Assembly: GCA_944323075.1 (NCBI GenBank)
Contig: CALURC010000016.1
Coordinates: 620,001-684,000, forward strand
Direction of reading: 5' to 3'
From: an uncultured Alistipes sp.
GTDB lineage: Bacteria > Bacteroidota > Bacteroidia > Bacteroidales > Rikenellaceae
DNA: 64,000 nucleotides
Shown: positions 1 to 8,342 of the stretch, piece by piece
How the letters are laid out: every line of letters begins with the position of its first letter
How positions within the stretch are numbered: the first letter of the stretch is position 1
The notes under the pieces: model-generated
Told to the model about the DNA's origin: nothing
The model's database searches: none
The model's input: only the letters and a program-made list of their open reading frames with translations
Translations under genes and position numbers: made by a program

Positions 1-206
1 ATGCCCCGCGATGTGGAGTCTTGCGAGAGACGATCCAACGAACGCAGCATCTCTTCCACATAATGTACGGAATTATAGTTATCGGCAAGTATGTCTTTCG
101 ATGCAACGGAAAGCTGTCGGACCGATCGGACCGATTGGAGGCCCAGCAAAAGAATCAGCACGAACAATACGCCTATACCTAATGTCAATCTGTTACGAAG
201 ATTCAT
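1..206 (-). CDS. Sensor histidine kinase, N-terminal fragment (Kdp-linked), cut by left edge
   Basis: Reading leftward from the ATG at 206-204 gives an open frame of 68 codons to the window edge. It begins MNLRNRLTLGIG and is followed by one strongly hydrophobic segment (about residues 8-22), then a polar stretch with KDILADNYNSV and EEMLRSLDRL. This looks like the membrane anchor and start of the extracytoplasmic sensor region of a HAMP-type histidine kinase. Its start overlaps the stop of the KdpD-like gene by one base (TGATG), so the two should be translationally coupled. In Bacteroidota the KdpD sensor domain and the kinase are often separate proteins, and this is most likely the kinase half. 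The catalytic domains lie outside the window, so the assignment rests on context and topology. Confidence 0.7.
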   Translation of the reverse strand, partial: MNLRNRLTLGIGVLFVLILLLGLQSVRSVRQLSVASKDILADNYNSVHYVEEMLRSLDRLSQDSTSRG

Positions 207-1333
207 CACGATAAAATAATTAAATCCACATTGAGTTTGGCTAATCGATTCAACAAATGTCGAAATCTGAAAGTCGTTACAAACAACGAATATAGAGAAA
301 ATCGGGGTCCACTGATACAGACCGTACTGATTTTACGCTCTTGACAGAGATCTACGATCGTTTCAATATGACGGTTCGAATGGATCCGTACAACCTCTCC
401 ACCCAATTCCGAAGCAAGATTGAAATTGTTGATCAAATACCGTTGGTTTGCCAACGGGATGCGATCCATGTCCTCTTTGTCCGACTGGACATACAGAACG
501 ATGAACGCTGCATTCATGTATGTGGCCAGACGGGCCGTTTTTCGGATGACCCGGCGTGCCCGTTTTTCAGAGGAGTCGATCACGGCCATTAAATACTCGT
601 GATACAGTTTTCCTTCGGCAACAACCTGAGTCTCCACTTTCTTTTCTACTCGCATGGCAACTTCTTTCAGCGCCAATTCCCTGAGCTGAAGTAGGTTGTC
701 ATATGTAAAAAAATTTCCCAATGCCGCTGCAATTTTATCCGGACGATAAATCTTGCCGGCTTTTAAACGTTCAATCAAATCATCGGCAGTCAAATCGATA
801 TTAACCACCTCGTCGGCCACGGCTAACACATTGTCCGGAATGCGTTCCTGAATTTCAACACCAGTAATTGTTTGAACCTGCTCGTTGATCCCCTCCAAAT
901 GCTGTATGTTGACAGCCGAAATCACACTGATTCCTGCATCCAGAATCTGCATGACATCCTGCCAACGTTTGGGATTTGCACTTCCTTCGATATTGGTATG
1001 CGCCAATTCATCCACGATGACGATCTCCGGATGTTGATTGATAATCGTCTGTGTATCCATCTCCTCAAGCTCCTTCCCTTTATAGAAAAGCCTTCTTCGG
1101 GGAATCAAAGTAAGCCCCTCGACCAACGCTTCAGTCTCAACCCGGCCATGCGTCTCCACATATCCGATCCGGACATCGACCCCCGCTTCGAACAGCTGAT
1201 GTGCCTCCTGCAACATACGGTAAGTTTTGCCTACACCGGCACTCATGCCGATGTAGACCTTAAATTTACCCCGATGCGATTGTTTTATCAGCTCGAGAAA
1301 ATGTTGTGCACTTTGTCGCGTATCGCTATTCAT
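206..1333 (-). CDS. kdpD: KdpD sensor domain plus USP domain, free-standing (split KdpD)
   Basis: 375 residues, against about 900 for full-length KdpD. Residues about 20-230 are the KdpD N-terminal domain, with a Walker A loop GMSAGVGKT and the DELAHTN motif; about 245-370 are a universal-stress-protein-like domain. There are no membrane segments, dimerisation domain or kinase domain. In KdpD this cytoplasmic part binds nucleotides and senses potassium status or signalling nucleotides. Here it is a separate polypeptide, overlapping by one base a membrane-anchored kinase start downstream, so the pair probably re-forms a functional sensor. It lies 8 bases after the outer-membrane barrel gene in the kdp run. 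Family identity is clear; the signal sensed is inferred. Confidence 0.93.
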   Translation of the reverse strand: MNSDTRQSAQHFLELIKQSHRGKFKVYIGMSAGVGKTYRMLQEAHQLFEAGVDVRIGYVETHGRVETEALVEGLTLIPRRRLFYKGKELEEMDTQTIINQHPEIVIVDELAHTNIEGSANPKRWQDVMQILDAGISVISAVNIQHLEGINEQVQTITGVEIQERIPDNVLAVADEVVNIDLTADDLIERLKAGKIYRPDKIAAALGNFFTYDNLLQLRELALKEVAMRVEKKVETQVVAEGKLYHEYLMAVIDSSEKRARRVIRKTARLATYMNAAFIVLYVQSDKEDMDRIPLANQRYLINNFNLASELGGEVVRIHSNRHIETIVDLCQERKISTVCISGPRFSLYSLFVTTFRFRHLLNRLAKLNVDLIILS

Positions 1334-1341
1334 CTTTTACG

Positions 1342-2088
1342 TCACATCCTGAAAGAAATGCCGCCCACAAAATTAACATCGTCCAGCGCCGGATTCCAAA
1401 TCAAATGGGTGAATAGTCCGATATTCATATCGCTTTTCTCCGCGAAGCACCACGTTTTCCCCGCATTGAGAAAAATATTCTGTACATAGAAATTCCTATC
1501 GATCCCATAGGTACCATACGCGTTCCAAGGCACCATGCCGACACCCGCTTTCATATCAACACCGTTTATCCGGAACGGATAAGCAACTTCAAAATAGGAG
1601 CTGTAAGCCCGTTCGCCCCGGCTGTTGACATCGGCAGCCCCGAAGAGGATCGTATACCAGGAGAGTGTGAATGGAATTTTTTCCGAGATTATCCAATTGG
1701 CACCGACTTCAATACGATGGGGAGAATTGCCGTCAAAAGTAAAATAATTCCGTTCAATCAGGTCCCGAGAGCCGGCCCCTCCTTCCCAATACAAGTCGGC
1801 CAACGAGAGGGTGACGGGCCCTGTGGTATAGGCCAGTGTAAGATCCATCTCTTTGTACGAAGTCGACGCGAAGTCCACCGAACCCCATGCGGTTGCCGAG
1901 AATTTACCGACGCTCATGGTCATTGTCGGTTGGAGGCTGACGCCTGCTTCATACACGCCTCGCCAAATATAACTGCTCACCAAGTCGCTTCCGCCACTAA
2001 AAGAGATACCTTTATCTTGTGCGAAAACATGGCCGGCAATCGATAAAGCCATTACAACTAATGCACAGGCTATTATAGTACGTCTCAT
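1342..2088 (-). CDS. Outer-membrane beta-barrel protein within the kdp operon (putative porin)
   Basis: 248 residues from the ATG at 2088. A longer frame reaches 2148, but MRRTIIACALVV starts a textbook signal peptide ending in VFAQ. The mature part is rich in alternating polar/aromatic strands (SSYIWRGV, ATAWGSVDF, FTLSWYTILFG) and ends in a barrel-like C-terminus with a penultimate Arg/Met. It resembles the TorF-type putative porins. It sits between kdpC and kdpD on the same strand, so it is probably co-induced at low potassium and could help K+ cross the outer membrane. The barrel is read from sequence; the potassium role is inferred from position only. Confidence 0.75.
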   Translation of the reverse strand: MRRTIIACALVVMALSIAGHVFAQDKGISFSGGSDLVSSYIWRGVYEAGVSLQPTMTMSVGKFSATAWGSVDFASTSYKEMDLTLAYTTGPVTLSLADLYWEGGAGSRDLIERNYFTFDGNSPHRIEVGANWIISEKIPFTLSWYTILFGAADVNSRGERAYSSYFEVAYPFRINGVDMKAGVGMVPWNAYGTYGIDRNFYVQNIFLNAGKTWCFAEKSDMNIGLFTHLIWNPALDDVNFVGGISFRM

Positions 2089-2144
2089 AACTTCGATGTC
2101 TTCTTTTCTCTTTTTACATATCAAATTTGCTACTCTGTATGTTA

Positions 2145-2711
2145 TCATTTTTGCGCTTCATCAAGAGCGACGTTAAGCTTCAGAACATTTACTCTATATG
2201 TTCCAAAAAGTCCCATCCAGGGTTTCTGGATTGTATTCTCCACAATTTCACGCACTTGATCTTCCGTCATGCCGCGGGCTTCGGCCACACGACGAATTTG
2301 TACTTCGGCCCCACGCGGCGAAATATCCGGATCCAATCCCGATCCACTAGCAGTAACCATTTCGGCCGGTACCTCTTTTCTTTCGAGATAGGGATGAGCT
2401 TTCAAAAAGGTATCGATGCGAGCCTCAACATCGGCCAAATATTCAGGATTGTTGGTTCCTTTATTGCTGCCCCCCGAACCACCGCCATTATAGTCAACGG
2501 CAGAAGGGCGCCCCCAGAAGTAGATACTGCTGGTAAATCTCTGCCCGACATTGGCGGCTCCGACTACTTTCCCATTCAGTTCCACAACCGGAGCTTCTCC
2601 GTCATTCGGAGAAGCAACCGCTGCCACCAGACGCAGGATCAACACATACCCTATGGTAAGTACCATACACATCACCAAGGTAAACTTAAGCGATATCCAT
2701 AAATTTTTCAT
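2145..2711 (-). CDS. kdpC: Potassium-transporting ATPase subunit C
   Basis: 188 residues, the normal family length. One N-terminal membrane helix (about 8-30) anchors a periplasmic domain with the family segments QRFTSSIYFWGRPSA, VTASGSGLDPDISP and GLFGTYRVNVLKLN. KdpC stabilises the KdpFABC complex and raises the ATP affinity of KdpB. It carries a small Gly/Ser/Asn-rich insert (YNGGGSGGSNKGTNN) at the usual variable loop. The start lies 13 bases after the kdpB stop, and the outer-membrane barrel gene follows. Confidence 0.97.
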   Translation of the reverse strand: MKNLWISLKFTLVMCMVLTIGYVLILRLVAAVASPNDGEAPVVELNGKVVGAANVGQRFTSSIYFWGRPSAVDYNGGGSGGSNKGTNNPEYLADVEARIDTFLKAHPYLERKEVPAEMVTASGSGLDPDISPRGAEVQIRRVAEARGMTEDQVREIVENTIQKPWMGLFGTYRVNVLKLNVALDEAQK

Positions 2712-2724
2712 GATTGTCTTTCAA

Positions 2725-4767
2725 TTAAAAAAACACACTAATTAAAACATCTATCAGTTTGATTCCCACGAACGGAGCGACAATACCACCCAGCCCATAG
2801 ATAAACAGATTACGGCGCAACAGAGCGGAGGCTCCGATCGGTTTGTAGGTTACACCTCGCAGCGCCAGCGGAATCAACAACGGAATGATAATCGCGTTGA
2901 AGATCACCGCCGACAGAATGGCGCTTTCGGGTGAGTGAAGATGCATAATGTTAAGGGCCTGCAACGACGGAATCGAAGAGATAAACAGTGCCGGTACAAT
3001 GGCAAAGTATTTGGCCACGTCATTGGCAATAGAGAAAGTGGTCAATGTTCCGCGAGTCATAAGTAACTGTTTTCCGATCTCTACGATCTCAATTAATTTA
3101 GTCGGGTCGTTGTCCAGATCAACCATGTTGCCGGCTTCTTTGGCTGCCTGAGTTCCGCTGTTCATAGCTACACCGACATCGGCCTGGGCCAGAGCCGGAG
3201 CATCGTTCGTACCGTCACCCATCATGGCAACCAGTTTACCGGTTTGTTGTTCACGCTTGATGTACTCCATCTTGTCCTCCGGTTTGGCTTCGGCAATAAA
3301 GTCGTCCACCCCGGCTTTTTCAGCAATATATTTAGCTGTCAAAGGATTATCTCCGGTTACCATTACAGTTTTTACGCCCATCTTGCGCAAACGTTCAAAA
3401 CGTTCCTGAATACCAGTCTTGATAATGTCCTGCAATTCGATTACCCCCTGTACCTGTTCGTCGGAGCAAACCACCAGAGGCGTCCCCCCGTTAGCAGAGA
3501 TCTTTTGAACAATTTCATCAACCTCCTGCGGGAAAGTATGCCCTGCTTCGGTAACGATTTTTCGGATTGCTTCAGTGGCCCCTTTACGGATCCGGATTCC
3601 GTTTGGCATATTCACGCCAGAGCAACGGGTTTCAGCCGTAAACTGCACCATCCGCATACCTACCATTTCCAAAGGATCCACTTTGATACCCTGTCCCGAA
3701 CCGAGCTCTACAATGGACTTACCCTCCGGAGTCTGGTCCGCAACGGATGAAAGGACGCACATCCGGACAAATGATCCGGAATTTTTGCCTCGAGCTGGAT
3801 AAAATCGAGTCGCTTTCCGGTTACCGATGGTAATGGTCCCTGTTTTATCCAGCAATAACGTATCTATATCCCCAGCCGTTTCTACGGCTTTCCCTGATTT
3901 AGTGATTACATTAGCCCGCAGGGCCCGATCCATTCCGGCAATGCCGATCGCCGACAACAAACCACCGATGGTCGTCGGAATCAGACAGACGAACAACGAG
4001 ATGAAAGCCGCAATCGTAATGTTGGCACCGATGTAGTCCGCAAAGGGTTTCAGGGAGGCGCAGACAATCACAAAAACAAGGGTAAAACCAGACAAGAGAA
4101 TGGTCAGCGCAATTTCGTTCGGTGTTTTTTGACGAGAAGAACCTTCCACCAAAGCAATCATCTTGTCAAGGAAACTCTCTCCGGGCTGGGCAGTTACCTT
4201 GACCAGAATACGGTCGGAAAGGACTTTGGTACCACCCGTTACGGAACTCTTATCGCCACCCGCTTCACGTATAACTGGAGCCGATTCACCAGTAATGGCA
4301 CTTTCATCAATGGAGGCAAGCCCTTCAATAATCTCGCCATCGGCCGGAATCGTATCGCCCGCCACGCACTCGAAAACATCTCCTCGTTTTAATTCCGAAC
4401 TACTTACAATTTTGATTTTTCCATTGTTCACAACCAGTTTTGCAGGAGTTTCCTCTCTCGTCTTACGGAGAGAATCTGCCTGAGCCTTACCGCGAGCTTC
4501 GGCAATTGCTTCTGCAAAATTGGCGAATAGAACAGTTAGCAGTAAAACCGCAAATACAACCAGATTGTACCAGAACGATCCCTGTGAATTGTCTCCCGAG
4601 ACAGCAATATAGATTAGCAACAGCAACATGACGGCTGTTACTACTTCCACCGTGAACATGATCGGATTCTTGATCATTTTTCGTGGATCAAGTTTTCGGA
4701 AAGATTCCACGAAACTCGTTTTCAGAAGCTGTTTATCAAACAGCGTATTATTGATTTGTTTTTTCAT
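2725..4767 (-). CDS. kdpB: Potassium-transporting P-type ATPase subunit B
   Basis: 680 residues from the ATG at 4767; a frame extending to 4782 is less likely because a GGA-rich site lies just before MKKQ. It is the catalytic subunit of the high-affinity KdpFABC pump. Motifs seen: TGESAPV in the actuator domain, the phosphorylated Asp in DKTGTITIG, and [14 protein letters not shown] and [18 protein letters not shown] in the hinge region. Hydrophobic helices fall near residues 35-80, 215-275 and 575-680. The gene starts 15 bases after kdpA, in the order A-B-C. Length and motifs look intact. Confidence 0.98.
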   Translation of the reverse strand: MKKQINNTLFDKQLLKTSFVESFRKLDPRKMIKNPIMFTVEVVTAVMLLLLIYIAVSGDNSQGSFWYNLVVFAVLLLTVLFANFAEAIAEARGKAQADSLRKTREETPAKLVVNNGKIKIVSSSELKRGDVFECVAGDTIPADGEIIEGLASIDESAITGESAPVIREAGGDKSSVTGGTKVLSDRILVKVTAQPGESFLDKMIALVEGSSRQKTPNEIALTILLSGFTLVFVIVCASLKPFADYIGANITIAAFISLFVCLIPTTIGGLLSAIGIAGMDRALRANVITKSGKAVETAGDIDTLLLDKTGTITIGNRKATRFYPARGKNSGSFVRMCVLSSVADQTPEGKSIVELGSGQGIKVDPLEMVGMRMVQFTAETRCSGVNMPNGIRIRKGATEAIRKIVTEAGHTFPQEVDEIVQKISANGGTPLVVCSDEQVQGVIELQDIIKTGIQERFERLRKMGVKTVMVTGDNPLTAKYIAEKAGVDDFIAEAKPEDKMEYIKREQQTGKLVAMMGDGTNDAPALAQADVGVAMNSGTQAAKEAGNMVDLDNDPTKLIEIVEIGKQLLMTRGTLTTFSIANDVAKYFAIVPALFISSIPSLQALNIMHLHSPESAILSAVIFNAIIIPLLIPLALRGVTYKPIGASALLRRNLFIYGLGGIVAPFVGIKLIDVLISVFF

Positions 4768-4782
4768 CCTATTATTCCGCAA

Positions 4783-6474
4783 TTATAAACTTAAATAGTC
4801 CGCGATCGGTCCCAATGCCAAGGCAGGGAAAAACGAAAGCGCCGCAACGATAATGACCACCACAAAAGTCATCAGCGAGAAGGTGAACGTGTCCGTTTTC
4901 AACGTACCGGCACTCTCGGGAACATATTTCTTCGAGGCAAGCAGGCCGGCAATGGCCACCTGTCCCACGATCGGGAAATAACGCCCCATAATCAGCGCGA
5001 TACCGGTCGAAATATTCCAGAAAGGCGTGTTGTCGGACAGACCTTCGAAACCGGATCCGTTGTTCGCCGCTGCAGATGTATATTCATAAAGCATTTCACT
5101 CAGTCCGTGGAACGAGGGGTTGTTGAGCCACCCAATTTCCGGGTGGATTGCGGCGACAGCCGCGGAGATGCCGGTTCCGACCAGAATGAGAAGCGGGTGC
5201 ATGAGCACCACCAGCGTCGCAATTTTCATCTCCCTGGCCTCCACCTTCTTGCCGAGAAATTCGGGAGTTCTCCCGACCATCAAACCACTGATGAATACGG
5301 CAATAATCAGAAAAGCAAAATAGTTCATCCAACCGACACCGACACCGCCGAACCAGCAGTTGATCTGCATGTTGAGCATTTGGAGCATTCCGCTGAGCGG
5401 AGTTTGGCTGTCATGCATCGAGTTTACGGATCCGTTTGAAGTAACGGTAGTCACCATGCCCCACATGGCCGAAGCCCCCGAGCCGATACGGATCTCTTTG
5501 CCCTCCATCGACCCGAGATCCTGCGCAATACCCATGTCATCAATCCGGGGATTACCACCCATTTCCTGTGGGATGGACACACATACGCCAACCGTAAAAG
5601 CGAAAAGCATAACTCCATAAATCCATGCAGCCAGTTTCCTGCGGCGAATATAGAACCCGACAGCCCAAACCATGGCCATTGGTAGAATCAGAATAGACCA
5701 ACATTCCAGGATGTTCGTGAATGCATTGGGGTTTTCAAGCGGATGAGAAGAGTTCGTTCCGAAGTATCCTCCGCCGTTTGTTCCGAGTTGTTTAATGGAT
5801 ACGATTGCTGCCGTCGGACCTTGGCTGATCACCTGTTCATTGCCTTCAAGCGTTTCAATCGACTGCTTGCCGTCAAACGACATAGGAGTTCCATTGATTA
5901 CCAGCAAAATACCTACCAACAAAGAAAGCGGCATCAGGATTCGGGTTACACTCTTTATCATAAAAACCCAAAAGTTTCCGATGGTCTTTGTGGTTTTGGC
6001 CGCGAGTGCCTTCATAATGCCGGCAAGTGCCGCCATGCCACAAGCTGCGGTAACAAACTGGAAAAGCATAATGACGAACAACTGTGTAAAATAGGTAAGA
6101 CCTGATTCTCCACTGTAATGCTGGAGATTGCAGTTCACCATAAAACTGATCGTCGTATTGAACGCCAAATCGGGGGACTGGCCTCCGTTTCCATCGGGGT
6201 TAAGCGGAAGCCAGCCTTGGCAGACCAGCAGGACCATTCCCCAGACAAACCAGAATACATTGACGGTCAACAGGGCTTTCAGGAACTGTTTCCAGTTCAT
6301 CTCTTCTTCGGGATGGATTCCGCACACCTTGTAGATCCATTGTTCGACAGGGGTCATAAAGTCAAGCCAAGTACGTTCTCCCTTATATACTTTGGCAATG
6401 TAGCGTCCCAGGGGATAGCTGAGTGCCACCAAAGCGACCCATTGCAGAATAACGCCTAAAATTTCGGTATTCAT
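4783..6474 (-). CDS. kdpA: Potassium-transporting ATPase subunit A
   Basis: 563 residues, full length. KdpA is the SKT-type channel-like subunit that selects and binds K+ in the KdpFABC complex. About ten membrane helices are visible, and the four selectivity-filter loops can be picked out by segments such as NTTISFMVNCN, NGGGYFGTNSSHP, TTVTSNGSVNS and NNGSGFEGL. The gene begins 31 bases after kdpF and is followed 15 bases later by kdpB. Nothing looks degraded. Confidence 0.98.
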   Translation of the reverse strand: MNTEILGVILQWVALVALSYPLGRYIAKVYKGERTWLDFMTPVEQWIYKVCGIHPEEEMNWKQFLKALLTVNVFWFVWGMVLLVCQGWLPLNPDGNGGQSPDLAFNTTISFMVNCNLQHYSGESGLTYFTQLFVIMLFQFVTAACGMAALAGIMKALAAKTTKTIGNFWVFMIKSVTRILMPLSLLVGILLVINGTPMSFDGKQSIETLEGNEQVISQGPTAAIVSIKQLGTNGGGYFGTNSSHPLENPNAFTNILECWSILILPMAMVWAVGFYIRRRKLAAWIYGVMLFAFTVGVCVSIPQEMGGNPRIDDMGIAQDLGSMEGKEIRIGSGASAMWGMVTTVTSNGSVNSMHDSQTPLSGMLQMLNMQINCWFGGVGVGWMNYFAFLIIAVFISGLMVGRTPEFLGKKVEAREMKIATLVVLMHPLLILVGTGISAAVAAIHPEIGWLNNPSFHGLSEMLYEYTSAAANNGSGFEGLSDNTPFWNISTGIALIMGRYFPIVGQVAIAGLLASKKYVPESAGTLKTDTFTFSLMTFVVVIIVAALSFFPALALGPIADYLSL

Positions 6475-6505
6475 TTATTTACGTTTTTGTAAAATGTTTT
6501 CACAC

Positions 6506-6586
6506 TTAGAATTTTTCGGGTTTGATGAGCACATACATCAGGTAGATGAATACAAGTATGCTCAATATCAGAAGTCCTATGAACAT
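6506..6586 (-). CDS. kdpF: KdpF, small stabilising subunit of the Kdp ATPase
   Basis: A 26-codon gene. The translation is one hydrophobic helix starting MFIGLLILSILVF and closing with the family signature LIKPEKF, exactly the form of KdpF, which packs against KdpA and stabilises the complex. It ends at a TAA 31 bases before kdpA and begins 11 bases after the 31-codon gene upstream. Size, C-terminal motif and position agree. Confidence 0.93.
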   Translation of the reverse strand: MFIGLLILSILVFIYLMYVLIKPEKF

Positions 6587-6597
6587 AATCTTACGTT

Positions 6598-6693
6598 TTA
6601 GATTTTTTCAAACCAATCCACACATTTGTAGTAAAACCAACAGCACAATGCACCCAACGCTAACATGGCTAAGAACATTAAAATCCCATTCAT
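6598..6693 (-). CDS. 31-residue membrane microprotein upstream of kdpF
   Basis: An open frame of 31 codons beginning MNGILMFLAMLALG, with one predicted membrane helix followed by a short tail ending VDWFEKI. It lies between the 41-codon gene and kdpF with short gaps (17 and 11 bases), so it belongs to the kdp transcript. It shares with its upstream neighbour the pattern MNG, helix, Cys, Phe, VD-x-F-x-K, so the two look like tandem duplicates. It is not KdpF, since the PEKF ending is missing. A regulatory or accessory subunit of Kdp is possible; no function is known to me. Confidence 0.65.
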   Translation of the reverse strand: MNGILMFLAMLALGALCCWFYYKCVDWFEKI

Positions 6694-6710
6694 CTTTTTT
6701 TATTTTAGAG

Positions 6711-6836
6711 TTACCATTTGATTCTACTTCTTTTGCTGTCGTTCAGTTTTTTTACGAAGCAATCTACCATATGCGCAAACAGACACAATACAAACCCGGC
6801 TAAAATCATAATCAATACCGCTTCCCATCCATTCAT
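6711..6836 (-). CDS. 41-residue membrane microprotein, first gene of the kdp operon
   Basis: An open frame of 41 codons beginning MNGWEAVLIMILAG. One membrane helix spans about residues 5-21, followed by HMVDCFVKKL and a basic tail (DSKRSRIKW). It is the first frame after the candidate sigma-54 promoter at 6869-6884, giving a leader of about 20 bases. It matches the 31-residue neighbour in MNG start, helix position, LC-x-F and VD-x-F-x-K. The conserved layout of two such genes before kdpF argues that they are translated. Function unknown. Confidence 0.65.
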   Translation of the reverse strand: MNGWEAVLIMILAGFVLCLFAHMVDCFVKKLNDSKRSRIKW

Positions 6837-6868
6837 TGTTTTTGTATTTTAAGTTTGTGCCATAGCTT

Positions 6869-6884
6869 AGCGAAGAGGATGCCA
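6869..6884 (-). promoter_or_regulatory. Candidate sigma-54 (-24/-12) promoter for the kdp operon
   Basis: On the minus strand the sequence is TGGCATCCTCTTCGCT. GG and GC are separated by exactly ten bases, as in the TGGCAC-N5-TTGCW consensus, with two mismatches. Transcription would start near 6858, about 22 bases before the first kdp-linked microprotein. It lies just after the terminator of the sigma-54 activator gene, so activator and structural genes are separate units. Confidence 0.65.
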
Positions 6885-6946
6885 GACACGCCAAACTAAA
6901 CACAAACCACTTATTACCAACTAATTAAAAATCAATATCTAGTAAA

Positions 6947-6988
6947 TAAAAAGAGAGGAGGCTTATCAATATGACAAGCCTCCTCTCT
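6947..6988 (-). terminator. Rho-independent terminator after the sigma-54 activator gene
   Basis: A perfect 13-base-pair stem (6952-6964 with 6976-6988) and an 11-base loop. On the minus strand it is followed by five T. It begins 19 bases past the activator stop codon and separates that gene from the kdp operon. Confidence 0.9.
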
Positions 6989-7007
6989 CAAAATGATAGA
7001 CAACCGG

Positions 7008-8342
7008 CTATTTTATGCCATAACTTTCCAGTTTGCGATATAAAGTTGCGATACCGATTCCTAGCAAACGTGCTGCTTCCGCCTTATTTCCCCGCGTGTA
7101 CTCCATCACTTTCAGTATATGCTTACGTTCCATATCTTCCAGTGCAAGCGAATCAGAGAATCCGGCTTGTTGAGACATTATAAAGTCAGAAGGCAAAGCA
7201 TCGATGGTAACCGTATTTTCGTCAGTCATGATCAAACTGCGTTCGACAACATTCCGAAGTTCCCGCACATTTCCATGCCACACATGTTGTTTCATGGCTG
7301 TAATATATTCTTTGTCAATACAATCTATTCGCTTCCCCATTTTCCGAGCAAATTGTTCGACGAAAAAATGTATATACTCTTCGATGTCTTCCTGCCGTTC
7401 ATTTAATGCAGGAAGGTGAATACGAAAAACCGATAAACGAAAATAAAGGTCTTCACGGAAATTTCCTTGTGCGATTTCTTTTTCCAGATCTCGATTCGTA
7501 GCAGCGATTACCCGCAAATTTACACGTTTAGGTCTTGTGTCTCCAATCTTCAGGAATTCACCGTTTTCTAATACCCGTAATAATTTAGCCTGCAGATCCA
7601 TCGGCATTTCACCGATTTCATCAAGAAACAATGTTCCCCCATCAGCCTCCTCCAATAATCCTTTTTTATCTTTAGTAGCCCCTGTAAAACTTCCTGCTTT
7701 ATGTCCGAAGAGCTCTCCCTCAAGCAATTCCTTTGAAAAAGCCGAACAGTTTACTGCGACAAAAGCCTCTTTAGCTCTGGCACTTGCATGATGAATAGCA
7801 TTAGCAAAGATCTCCTTCCCAGTTCCAGTTTCGCCGGTAAGGAGGACAAATGTATCGCTACCAGCCACTTTTCGAGCCAATTCTACAGCTTGTCGCATAG
7901 CAGGAGAGGAGCCGATGATACGATCGAAAGAATACTCAGCAGAAGATTTTGTTTCGTATCTGGCCAATCGTTTCTGCAATTCGGACTTTTCGACAGCCCG
8001 ACTTAATAACGGTAAAATCTTATTGTTGTCATCACCTTTCGTGATATAATCGAAAGCTCCGTTTTTAATCGCTTGTACTCCATCCGGAATATTGCCGTAT
8101 GCCGTGAGCAAGATCACCTCGGTTAATGGAGCTACTTTTTTGATTTTGCCAACCTGTTCAACTCCATTGCCATCAGGCAGCTTGACATCGCACAATACAA
8201 CTTCAAAGTCATATTGCGCGAGCATTTTCATACCATGGGCACAATCCTCCGCTTCGAGGACTTCATAACCTTCAAGACTGATGATGCGGGCCAATAACTT
8301 CCTTAATTGCTGCTCATCATCTATAATCAGAATCCTTGACAT
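7008..8342 (-). CDS. Sigma-54-dependent response regulator (NtrC type), probable Kdp activator
   Basis: 444 residues in three domains. A receiver (about 1-120) has the acidic pair IIDDEQ, the phospho-acceptor Asp in VVLCDVKLPDG and the Lys in YITKGDD. An AAA+ sigma-54 interaction domain (about 140-370) has Walker A GETGTGKE, the sigma-contact loop in the form GSFTGA, Walker B GGTLFLDEIGEMP and the GNVREL motif. A Fis-type helix-turn-helix is at the C-terminus (NKAEAARLLGIGIATLYRKLESYG). Its position beside kdpF-kdpD and the -24/-12 site ahead of the operon suggest it is phosphorylated by the split KdpD/kinase pair and activates kdp, taking the place of the OmpR-type KdpE. The target is inferred, not proven. 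Confidence 0.93.
   Translation of the reverse strand: MSRILIIDDEQQLRKLLARIISLEGYEVLEAEDCAHGMKMLAQYDFEVVLCDVKLPDGNGVEQVGKIKKVAPLTEVILLTAYGNIPDGVQAIKNGAFDYITKGDDNNKILPLLSRAVEKSELQKRLARYETKSSAEYSFDRIIGSSPAMRQAVELARKVAGSDTFVLLTGETGTGKEIFANAIHHASARAKEAFVAVNCSAFSKELLEGELFGHKAGSFTGATKDKKGLLEEADGGTLFLDEIGEMPMDLQAKLLRVLENGEFLKIGDTRPKRVNLRVIAATNRDLEKEIAQGNFREDLYFRLSVFRIHLPALNERQEDIEEYIHFFVEQFARKMGKRIDCIDKEYITAMKQHVWHGNVRELRNVVERSLIMTDENTVTIDALPSDFIMSQQAGFSDSLALEDMERKHILKVMEYTRGNKAEAARLLGIGIATLYRKLESYGIK

Noticed and set aside
872-1489. Plus-strand frame of 205 codons over kdpD and the barrel gene
   Set aside because: It is antisense to two well-supported genes and resembles no protein family.
6851-6866. 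Second sigma-54 site starting TGGCAC on the minus strand at 6862
   Set aside because: The -24 half is perfect, but ten bases on there is AA instead of GC, so there is no -12 element.
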